NCBI GenBank assembly: GCA_018882935.1
Contig: VERA01000005.1
Span: forward strand, 1-63,294
DNA length: 63,294 bases
Direction of reading: 5' to 3'
From: Burkholderiaceae bacterium
GTDB taxonomy: Bacteria; Pseudomonadota; Gammaproteobacteria; Burkholderiales; Burkholderiaceae_D
Part shown: positions 56,315 through 63,294 of the stretch, in pieces
How the letters are laid out: every line of letters starts with the position of its first letter
How positions within the stretch are numbered: the first letter of the stretch is position 1
Translations under genes and position numbers: made by a program
Notes under the pieces: model-generated
What the model was told of the DNA's origin: nothing
Databases searched by the model: none
What the model saw: the letters and a program-made list of their open reading frames with translations, nothing else

Positions 56315-57292
56315 TCACGCGAGCAAACGTTCTAGCACGCCAAGGGAATCAAATGCGGCGCGACGCAAGCGATCATTGATGCCTTGCCACGCTGTACTGC
56401 CGGGTGGTTGCTCAACCAAAATCACATCGGCGCCAAGCTGGTCGAGGCTACGCAACTGAGCATATAAGTCATGCGCATACGCTTGCGGATTAGTAGACAC
56501 GCGCAAACTCGCGACCTGTCGCTGCTTGGCTTGCAGCTCTGCCAAGGTCTTGACGAAATTATCGGTCTCAACAAGTACCAACGGCGTTTGTGGCGCGTAA
56601 TGCGCATCCAGACTGCCCGATACACGTGGTGCATCATGCGCTGCCATTGCTAACGAACGTCCTAATACCTGCTCGAGCTCCTGCACACTAACCTGCCCCG
56701 GACGTAGCAGTACGGGCCCATAGGTATCGAGACGCGTTAGATCAACAATCGTTGACTCGATTCCGACCGCACACGCGCCACCGTCAAGCACTGCGGCAAT
56801 CGGCCCGGCGCCTGGCGCACCAAATTCATCGACCACATGCTGAGCGGTGGTGGGGCTAACCCTACCGAAGCGATTCGCTGACGGTGCCGCTACGCCACCT
56901 TGCCCATCACGGAATGTTTTTAACAAGGCTTGTGCCACCGGATGCGACGGGCAACGCAAACCAATCGAGTCCTGACCACCGGTGACTGCATCGCTCACCT
57001 TGGGCGCGCGCTTCAATATCAGCGTCAGTGACCCGGGCCAAAACGCAGCAATCAGTTGATGGGCTTCAGACGGAATATCCACCGCCCAGTGCGACAAGTC
57101 AGCATCACGTGCCACATGCACAATCAGCGGGTGGTTAGCAGGCCGACCCTTGGTGGTAAAAATTGCAGCGACTGCGGCCGGGTTATCTGCATCCGCAGCC
57201 AAGCCGTAAACAGTTTCGGTGGGTATGGCGACGAGCTTACCCTCTTCCAGAAAACGAGCGGCCTGCGCAATCGCTCCTGAATCAGGCATCAT
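56315..57292 (-). CDS. tsaC: L-threonylcarbamoyladenylate synthase (Sua5 type)
   Basis: Makes threonylcarbamoyl-AMP for the t6A37 tRNA modification. 325 residues: YrdC/Sua5 domain (VAIPTETVYGLAADA, KGRPANHPLIVH, SIGLRCPSHPVAQALL, APSANRFGRVSPTTAQHV) and a C-terminal Sua5 domain (about 200-325). It is the long Sua5 form rather than short TsaC. ATG 57292 shares one base with the purK stop (TGATG). Confidence 0.93.
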   Translation of the reverse strand: MMPDSGAIAQAARFLEEGKLVAIPTETVYGLAADADNPAAVAAIFTTKGRPANHPLIVHVARDADLSHWAVDIPSEAHQLIAAFWPGSLTLILKRAPKVSDAVTGGQDSIGLRCPSHPVAQALLKTFRDGQGGVAAPSANRFGRVSPTTAQHVVDEFGAPGAGPIAAVLDGGACAVGIESTIVDLTRLDTYGPVLLRPGQVSVQELEQVLGRSLAMAAHDAPRVSGSLDAHYAPQTPLVLVETDNFVKTLAELQAKQRQVASLRVSTNPQAYAHDLYAQLRSLDQLGADVILVEQPPGSTAWQGINDRLRRAAFDSLGVLERLLA

Positions 57293-58491
57293 CAAGCAGT
57301 AATGCCGAGCAGATGGCAGGCGGCAGCACAATTCTGCTGCGCCTCTGCCAAGGTGCTGGCAACAAAAGTCACATGCCCCATCTTGCGGCCACGACGCGGA
57401 TCATCTTTGCCATACAGGTGAAGATTGGCACCGGGTAGCGCGAGTAGTTTTTCCCAGGCGGGTTCGCGTGGCTGATCATCTTCTGCCTTGAACCAAAGAT
57501 CACCCAGCAGATTGAGCATGACCGCAGGCGAATGCTGACGCACATCACCCAACGGCAGCTTGGCCATGGCACGCGCTTGCTGCGCAAACTGGCTGGTGAC
57601 ACAGGCATCAATGGTGTAATGACCGCTGTTATGCGGCCGTGGCGCCATTTCATTGACGACCAGCGAACCATCACTCAACACAAAGAATTCGACACACAGC
57701 ACACCAACATAATCGAGCTGCGCGATGATCTGCAGCGTTGCCGCCTGTGCCTGTGCAGCACAGTCTGGCGTAACGTTCGGACCCGGCACCGTGGTGCTGA
57801 ACAGGATGCCGCCTCGGTGCACGTTTTCAGCAATCGGATACACCACCGCCTCGCCATCCGCACCGCGCACCGCCAGTACCGAAATTTCATAGGCGAGTGG
57901 CAGCATCTTCTCCAGCACGCACGGCACGTGCTGCATCTGTGCAAATGCAGCACTCACCTCTGCTCGGGATCGGACACGCGCCTGACCTTTACCGTCATAG
58001 CCCATGCGCGCAGTTTTGAGAATACCGGGGAAAAGATCATCCGGTAAGGCATCAATATCTGCCTGCGAGCTGATCATCTGATGCGGTGCCGGCATGACCC
58101 CCGAACGTTCTGCACAGCGCGTAAAAAATGTTTTCTCTGCCATGCGGTCTTGCGCGACTGATACAGCAGCCGCAGCGGGCGCCACAAAAGCATGCTGCGC
58201 CAGTTGCGACAAACTCTGCGCGGGTACATTCTCGAATTCAGTCGTCACGGCGACGCACTGCTGACCAAGTGCTGCCAGGGCATGGGCGTCGGTGTAACCA
58301 GCGACATGCAAGTGATCTGCTGCGTGACCTGCAGGACAATCGGCAATCGGCTCAAGCACCGCAACCTTGAACCCCATCGCTTGCGCGGCATGGACAAACA
58401 TGCGGCCTAACTGACCACCACCCATCACACCAAGCCAGGTTGAGGGATGCGCGGCCGGAACGAAGCTATCGCTCGGGTCGCTCTGTGTCAT
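57292..58491 (-). CDS. purK: N5-carboxyaminoimidazole ribonucleotide synthase
   Basis: ATP-grasp enzyme converting AIR plus bicarbonate to N5-CAIR in purine synthesis. 399 residues. [19 protein letters not shown] near the start, ATP-grasp core with [15 protein letters not shown] and [22 protein letters not shown] (near 270-290), then the C-terminal [15 protein letters not shown]. The start overlaps the purE stop (ATGA). Confidence 0.96.
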   Translation of the reverse strand: MTQSDPSDSFVPAAHPSTWLGVMGGGQLGRMFVHAAQAMGFKVAVLEPIADCPAGHAADHLHVAGYTDAHALAALGQQCVAVTTEFENVPAQSLSQLAQHAFVAPAAAAVSVAQDRMAEKTFFTRCAERSGVMPAPHQMISSQADIDALPDDLFPGILKTARMGYDGKGQARVRSRAEVSAAFAQMQHVPCVLEKMLPLAYEISVLAVRGADGEAVVYPIAENVHRGGILFSTTVPGPNVTPDCAAQAQAATLQIIAQLDYVGVLCVEFFVLSDGSLVVNEMAPRPHNSGHYTIDACVTSQFAQQARAMAKLPLGDVRQHSPAVMLNLLGDLWFKAEDDQPREPAWEKLLALPGANLHLYGKDDPRRGRKMGHVTFVASTLAEAQQNCAAACHLLGITA

Positions 58492-58985
58492 GTGGGTAGT
58501 GTCATTGCCTGTGCAGCCTCAGTCTGCTTCCGACGGTACTGCTGCAGACGGTCTGTAAGTGTTGCGTCGTGCAAGGCCAGTATCGCCACCGCAGACAGCG
58601 CGGCATTCGCGGCGCCCGCCTCGCCAATCGCAAAGGTCGCTACCGGGATGCCTTTCGGCATTTGCACAATCGATAGCAATGAATCTTCACCACGCAGGTA
58701 CTTGGATGGCACCGGCACACCGAGCACGGGCACAATGGTTTGCGAAGCAATCATTCCTGGTAAGTGTGCGGCACCACCGGCGCCTGCGATGATGGCGTGC
58801 AAGCCGCGCTCGCTCGCCGCTTTGGCATAGGCGAACATCTGATCAGGCATACGGTGCGCTGATAACACCTGCGCCTCATGCGGTATATCGAACTCTTTCA
58901 GGATCGCCACTGCATGCTGCATGACCTCCCAATCCGACGATGACCCCATCACCACACCGATCAAAGGCTTTTTTGTTGTGCTCAT
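58488..58985 (-). CDS. purE: N5-carboxyaminoimidazole ribonucleotide mutase
   Basis: Converts N5-CAIR to CAIR. 165 residues, class I Pur[18 protein letters not shown]-like opening ([14 protein letters not shown]), [34 protein letters not shown], and [21 protein letters not shown] (about 85-105). One base downstream of purC. Confidence 0.96.
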   Translation of the reverse strand: MSTTKKPLIGVVMGSSSDWEVMQHAVAILKEFDIPHEAQVLSAHRMPDQMFAYAKAASERGLHAIIAGAGGAAHLPGMIASQTIVPVLGVPVPSKYLRGEDSLLSIVQMPKGIPVATFAIGEAGAANAALSAVAILALHDATLTDRLQQYRRKQTEAAQAMTLPT

Positions 58986-58986
58986 C

Positions 58987-59883
58987 TCAGTCCTTCAACT
59001 CATTACCGGTGAGTCGTTGTAATGCCTCGCGGTACTTGGCACCGGTTTTTTCGATCACCTCGGGCGGTAGCGTGGGGGCAGGCGCTGTCTTGTTCCAATC
59101 GGTCAGCGTTTCAAGGTAGTCGCGTACGAACTGCTTATCAAATGAAGGCGGCGAGATTCCCTCGGCATAAGAATCTGCGGGCCAGAAGCGCGAGGAGTCT
59201 GCGGTGAGTACTTCATCCATCAGGTGCAAGCGTCCTTGTGCATCCAGGCCAAACTCAAATTTGGTGTCGGCGATGATGATGCCGCGCGTAGCAGCGTAGT
59301 CGGCTGCAGTCTGATAGAGCTGAATGCTCACCGTACGGATATGCTCGGCTAAATCTTTTCCGATACGGCTGATCATGTCGTCGAAGCTGATGTTCTCATC
59401 ATGCTCGCCTAAGTCGGCTTTCGCCGCAGGGGTGAAAATCGGTTCCGGTAATTTTGCCGCGAGTTTCAGGCCGGCGGGTAGCGGAATGCCGCAGACAGCC
59501 CCCGTGCTTTGATAATCTTTCCAGCCCGAGCCAATCAGGTAGCCGCGCACGACCGCTTCCACCAAAATCGGTTGCAAGCGTTTTGCGACCACCGCGCGTC
59601 CGCTAACTTGTGCTACTTCATCGCCGGAGACAACGATTTCAGGTGCGATGCCCGTGAGATGATTAGGCACGATGTGAGCCAGCTTGTCGAACCAAAAATC
59701 CGACATCTGATTGAGCACCTTACCTTTACCCGGAATCGGCTCATTCATCACCACGTCAAAGGCAGACAAACGGTCAGTGGTGACAATCAGCAGCTTGTCA
59801 TCCCCGACGGCATAGTTGTCACGCACCTTACCGCGACCGAGCAGTGGAAGGCTCTTGATGTGCGATTCGTAGAGACTATTCAT
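58987..59883 (-). CDS. purC: SAICAR synthase
   Basis: Joins CAIR with aspartate. 298 residues. [50 protein letters not shown], and [31 protein letters not shown] (near 195-225). ATG 59883 ([15 protein letters not shown]) chosen; a TTG at 59904 is in frame. Starts the purC-purE-purK-tsaC cluster, separated from fba by a REP pair. Confidence 0.95.
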   Translation of the reverse strand: MNSLYESHIKSLPLLGRGKVRDNYAVGDDKLLIVTTDRLSAFDVVMNEPIPGKGKVLNQMSDFWFDKLAHIVPNHLTGIAPEIVVSGDEVAQVSGRAVVAKRLQPILVEAVVRGYLIGSGWKDYQSTGAVCGIPLPAGLKLAAKLPEPIFTPAAKADLGEHDENISFDDMISRIGKDLAEHIRTVSIQLYQTAADYAATRGIIIADTKFEFGLDAQGRLHLMDEVLTADSSRFWPADSYAEGISPPSFDKQFVRDYLETLTDWNKTAPAPTLPPEVIEKTGAKYREALQRLTGNELKD

Positions 59884-59942
59884 CTGATTCGATTTATGGG
59901 GCAATTCAATTCCAAGTCAACATTCAGGATATTTCAAGCATT

Positions 59943-59969
59943 CTGGATACCGGCATGCGCCGGCATGAC
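59943..59969. repeat. REP-like palindromic element, copy 4
   Basis: CTGGATACCGGCATGCGCCG (59943-59962) then GCATGAC: stem CCGGC/GCCGG with one mismatched outer pair. Same orientation as copies 1 and 2, slightly decayed. Confidence 0.7.
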
Positions 59970-59996
59970 GGTCAAAAAACAGTGGCCCTGAAAAAC

Positions 59997-60023
59997 GTCA
60001 CCCCGGCGCAGGCCGGGGTCCAG
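59997..60023. repeat. REP-like palindromic element, copy 5 (inverted)
   Basis: ACCCCGGC (60000-60007), loop GCAG, GCCGGGGT (60012-60019), preceded by GTC and followed by CCAGG. Inverted relative to copy 4, repeating the doublet arrangement seen at 36.6 kb. Confidence 0.85.
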
Positions 60024-60052
60024 GACCTAGCACCAATCATGGTGGCAGAGGC

Positions 60053-61117
60053 TTATTTGACAAGCTGCGCTAACTCACCTTTCTTGTAACGCTCCGCCAC
60101 TTTGTCGAGCGGCACTGGCTTGATCTTTCCCGCCTGACCTTCGCACCCAAACGACACGTAGCGCGCCTTACACACTTGTTTTGCAGCTTCACGTGCCGGT
60201 TTCAAGAAATCCCGTGGATCAAACTTCGACGGATTTTCGAACATGAAGCGTCTCACCGCTGCAGTCATCGCCAGACGGATATCGGTGTCGATATTGATCT
60301 TGCGTACACCGTGGCGTATGCCTTCCTGAATTTCTTCAACCGGCACGCCATAGGTTTCTTTCATGTCGCCACCAAACTGACGAATTTCAGCAAGCAATTC
60401 TTGTGGCACTGATGATGAACCATGCATCACCAAATGCGTGTTCGGGATGCGTTGATGGATTTCTTTAATGCGATCAATCGCCAGAATATCACCGGTGGGT
60501 TTGCGTGAGAATTTATACGCACCATGCGACGTACCGATCGCAATCGCCAGCGCATCGCACTGGGTCTGACGCACAAAGTCGGCTGCCTGATTCACATCGG
60601 TCAGCAACTGCTCGCGGGTCATCGTGCCTTCTGCACCATGGCCATCTTCTTTATCACCCATCATCGTCTCGAGCGAGCCAAGCACGCCCAGTTCAGCCTC
60701 AACCGTCACGCCGATCGCATGCGAAAACTCGACGACTTTCTTTGATACCTCGACGTTGTACTCATAGCTGGCGACGCTCTTGCCGTCTTCCATCAGGGAA
60801 CCATCCATCATCACCGAGGTAAAACCGGATTTGATCGCCGCCATGCAAACAGCCGGTGACTGACCATGGTCCTGGTGCATCACGACGGGAATGTGTGGAT
60901 AGGCCTCGACCGCTGCTTCGATCAAATGACGCAGAAAAGCCTCGCCGGCATATTTGCGCGCACCCGCCGAGGCTTGCATGATTACCGGCGCGTTTACTTC
61001 GTCTGCCGCCTGCATGATCGCAGTGACCTGCTCCAAATTATTAACATTGAATGCAGGTAGTCCGTAGCCGTTTTCAGCGGCGTGGTCGAGCAACTGGCGC
61101 ATGGATACGAGAGCCAT
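60053..61117 (-). CDS. fba: Fructose-bisphosphate aldolase, class II
   Basis: Zn-dependent aldolase of glycolysis, gluconeogenesis and the Calvin cycle. 354 residues. [20 protein letters not shown] at the start, Zn-His in [31 protein letters not shown] (cation loop), [25 protein letters not shown], and [22 protein letters not shown] 61117 with AGGAG upstream; a GTG three bases earlier is in frame. Confidence 0.96.
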   Translation of the reverse strand: MALVSMRQLLDHAAENGYGLPAFNVNNLEQVTAIMQAADEVNAPVIMQASAGARKYAGEAFLRHLIEAAVEAYPHIPVVMHQDHGQSPAVCMAAIKSGFTSVMMDGSLMEDGKSVASYEYNVEVSKKVVEFSHAIGVTVEAELGVLGSLETMMGDKEDGHGAEGTMTREQLLTDVNQAADFVRQTQCDALAIAIGTSHGAYKFSRKPTGDILAIDRIKEIHQRIPNTHLVMHGSSSVPQELLAEIRQFGGDMKETYGVPVEEIQEGIRHGVRKINIDTDIRLAMTAAVRRFMFENPSKFDPRDFLKPAREAAKQVCKARYVSFGCEGQAGKIKPVPLDKVAERYKKGELAQLVK

Positions 61118-61136
61118 CACAATCTCCTAAAAAGAA

Positions 61137-62576
61137 CTATATATTTCCAATTTGCGTAATCTTGAGCGCGTTGGTGCCACCCACCTGCCCCATCGGCTCG
61201 CCCCAGGTCACGACAATCATGTCGCCCTTATCAACCAGGCCTTTTTCTAAAAGTGTTTTTTCTACTTCAGCGAGCACCGCATTACGATCATTTGATTTGC
61301 TTGGTAACTGCATCGGGTACACATTACGAAACAGCGAGGCCTTGCGCTGCGTGCCCAGATTCGGCGTCATCGCATAAATCGGTATATCGACATCGTGCCG
61401 ACTCATCCACAACGCAGTCGAGCCTGACTCAGTGAACGCAACAATCGCACGTACCCGCAGGTGATGCGCAGTGAACAACGCACCATACGCGATTGATTGA
61501 TCAATACGGGTAAAGGTGACGTTCATGAAATCTGTATCAAGCGAGCTCAGCTCGGACTTCTCTGCCTCGATACACACCGCTGCCATGGTCTCAACTGTTT
61601 CGATGGGGTATTTGCCCGCAGCGGTCTCTGCCGAGGCCATTACGGCATCGGTACCATCCAGTACAGCGTTGGCCACATCCGATACTTCGGCGCGGGTCGG
61701 CACCGCGTTCTGGATCATGGATTCCATCATCTGCGTTGCGGTAATCACCAACTTGTTAGATGCACGTGCCATGCGAATCATGCGCTTTTGCAGCGCCGGC
61801 ACAGCCGCATTGCCAACCTCAACCGCGAGATCACCCCGCGCCACCATGATGCCGTCTGAGGCATCGAGAATTTCCTGCAAATTCGGAATCGCCTCTGCGC
61901 GCTCGATCTTCGCGATCATGCGCGCGCGATGACCATACGGCTCGCCGGCTATCGTGGCGAGTTGCCGCGCCATCGCCATATCGGTGGCATTTTTTGGGAA
62001 TGACACCGCGACATAGTCCGCACCCAGACGCATCGCGGTTTTTATGTCGTCCATATCTTTGGCGGTCAATGCAGGTGCCGATAATCCACCGCCCTGTTTA
62101 TTGATACCTTTGTTGTTGGATAGCTCACCACCGATTTTTACGCTGGTAAAAATCTGATGGCCAGCAATACGCTCTACATTCAGTACGATCAAGCCGTCAT
62201 TCAATAGCAGCACATCGCCCGTGCTGAGATCTTTGGGCAGTTCTTTGTAATCCAGGCCTACACGTTCTTGATCACCGAGTTCGCAATCCGCATCAAGAAT
62301 AAATTTATCGCCTTTGTCGAGCTGAATTTTGCCGTCTTTAAATTTACCGATACGAATTTTCGGGCCCTGCAAATCTGCCATGATGGCGATCTCCCGGCCA
62401 CAGGTGGTCGCGGCATCGCGCACCATCTGCGCGCGTTCAACATGGTCTTCCGCCTTGCCGTGTGAAAAATTCAATCGCACGACATCAACACCTGCCGCGA
62501 TCATGCGCTCCAGAATCTCTAAGGTATTCGATGCCGGACCAACGGTGGCTACGATCTTGGTGGCGCGCTGTTTCAT
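61137..62576 (-). CDS. pyk: Pyruvate kinase
   Basis: Final glycolytic step, PEP to pyruvate. 479 residues. TKIVATVGPASNTLEILERM, MADLQGPKIRIGKF, active-site Lys in MIAKIERAEAIPNLQEILDA, IMVARGDLAVEVG, and the C-terminal domain with AFTESGSTALWMSRHDVDIP. ATG 62576. 19 bases upstream of fba. Confidence 0.97.
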   Translation of the reverse strand: MKQRATKIVATVGPASNTLEILERMIAAGVDVVRLNFSHGKAEDHVERAQMVRDAATTCGREIAIMADLQGPKIRIGKFKDGKIQLDKGDKFILDADCELGDQERVGLDYKELPKDLSTGDVLLLNDGLIVLNVERIAGHQIFTSVKIGGELSNNKGINKQGGGLSAPALTAKDMDDIKTAMRLGADYVAVSFPKNATDMAMARQLATIAGEPYGHRARMIAKIERAEAIPNLQEILDASDGIMVARGDLAVEVGNAAVPALQKRMIRMARASNKLVITATQMMESMIQNAVPTRAEVSDVANAVLDGTDAVMASAETAAGKYPIETVETMAAVCIEAEKSELSSLDTDFMNVTFTRIDQSIAYGALFTAHHLRVRAIVAFTESGSTALWMSRHDVDIPIYAMTPNLGTQRKASLFRNVYPMQLPSKSNDRNAVLAEVEKTLLEKGLVDKGDMIVVTWGEPMGQVGGTNALKITQIGNI

Positions 62577-62605
62577 GCTTGGGTTCCGATGATTGAGTGG
62601 TGTGC

Positions 62606-63294
62606 TTAGCTGTGGGCTCGTTGCTGAAGTATGTCTACTGCGGGTAATACTCGTCCTTCCAAAAACTCCAGGAAAGCGCCACCACCGGTGGAGATGTAGC
62701 CGACTTTATCGGTAATGCCGTATTTCGCGATAGCGGCCAAGGTGTCACCGCCACCTGCAATCGAGAACCCATGCGAATCAGCAATCGCTTTCGCAATCAT
62801 TTTGGTGCCGTTACCAAACTGATCGAACTCAAATACACCTACCGGACCGTTCCAGACGATGGTGCCCGCGTCAAGTAACTGCGCAGCAAGTGCATTCGCT
62901 GTCTCCGGCCCGATGTCGAGAATCATGTCATCGTCGGCCACATTGTGCGCTGACTTAACTTCTGCAACAGCATCTGCAGCAAAGGTCTTGGCGCACACCA
63001 CATCGGTCGGAATAGGTACGCTGGCACCGCGCTGCTGCATTAACGCGATGATGGCTTTCGCTTCATCAACCAGTTCGGCCTCTGCCAATGACTTGCCAAT
63101 GGGTAGGCCTGCGGCCAGCATGAAGGTATTGGCAATGCCACCACCGACAATCAGCCGGTCTACTTTGTCGGCGAGCGATTTCAAAATAGTGAGCTTGGTT
63201 GATACTTTGGAGCCTGCCACGATGGCCACTAAAGGATGCGCCGGTTGACCAAGCGCCTTGCCTAATGCGTCAAGCTCTGCAGCGAGTAAAGGAC
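62606..63294 (-). CDS. pgk: Phosphoglycerate kinase (partial, N-terminal part outside window)
   Basis: ATP-generating step from 1,3-bisphosphoglycerate. About 228 C-terminal codons visible of a protein that is usually about 395 residues. [34 protein letters not shown], the nucleotide-binding [19 protein letters not shown], and [17 protein letters not shown] with the closing [17 protein letters not shown]. The 5' end lies beyond the right edge. 29 bases upstream of pyk. Confidence 0.96.
   Translation of the reverse strand, partial: PLLAAELDALGKALGQPAHPLVAIVAGSKVSTKLTILKSLADKVDRLIVGGGIANTFMLAAGLPIGKSLAEAELVDEAKAIIALMQQRGASVPIPTDVVCAKTFAADAVAEVKSAHNVADDDMILDIGPETANALAAQLLDAGTIVWNGPVGVFEFDQFGNGTKMIAKAIADSHGFSIAGGGDTLAAIAKYGITDKVGYISTGGGAFLEFLEGRVLPAVDILQQRAHS

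Overview
The window is a gene-dense chromosomal segment of a betaproteobacterium, most likely of the order Burkholderiales. The order purE-purK-tsaC downstream of pgk-pyk-fba-purC, the adjacent aat-bpt pair, a DUF1841 protein, a stand-alone RnfB-like ferredoxin and an intracellular PHB depolymerase are all arrangements I associate with that group. This is family knowledge, not a database result. There is no rRNA, CRISPR array, insertion sequence or prophage in view. Both ends cut through genes: infB at the left lacks only its last few codons, and pgk at the right lacks its N-terminal part.

Layout. 1-7.7 kb (minus): the rimP-nusA-infB translation/transcription operon, then rluB and scpB, then an initiator tRNA-Met. 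7.8-13.5 kb: a Nudix hydrolase, an ammonium channel gene with a convincing sigma-54/NtrC control region, the two leucyl-transferases aat and bpt, pyrD and an aldo/keto reductase. 13.6-22 kb: dgkA and lactate-utilisation genes lutA-lutB, a divergent IclR regulator, a PBP7-type endopeptidase, a nitroreductase, a deacetylase-like protein, a CinA-N-like protein and a separated lutC. 22-26.6 kb: ferredoxin and ferredoxin-NADP reductase, then a probable copper-handling operon (DUF2946 protein, TonB-dependent receptor, YcnI-like protein). 27-32.3 kb: phaZ, rnfB-like gene, nth, DUF1841 gene, and a MoxR ATPase/VWA pair. 32.3-34.4 kb: an AT-richer three-gene island. 34.6-39 kb: parE and parC. 39-49.8 kb (minus): a complete-looking tad/Flp pilus locus. 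50-63.3 kb: tcdA, MFS, pdxH, cfa, msrA, a truncated AMP-binding protein, a flavin reductase, then tsaC, purK, purE, purC, fba, pyk and pgk.

The most interesting stretch is 32.5-34.4 kb. A CesT-like type III secretion chaperone is followed by a 349-residue protein with a Ser/Thr/Asn-rich N-terminus and a C-terminal domain that resembles, from memory, the toxin tips of Rhs/polymorphic toxins. A 77-residue protein with the look of an immunity protein follows. Chaperone, toxin and immunity together suggest an antibacterial (or dual-use) toxin delivered by a type III-like route rather than by an Rhs or CDI scaffold. No secretion apparatus for it is in the window.

Other points of interest: five palindromic REP-like elements at three intergenic loci, one of which supplies the stop codon of dgkA; the separation of lutC from lutAB by about 5 kb; a stand-alone N-terminal fragment of an acyl-CoA synthetase; hexamer and 15-mer coding repeats in tadG and rluB; and a strong hairpin between flp and the rest of the tad operon.
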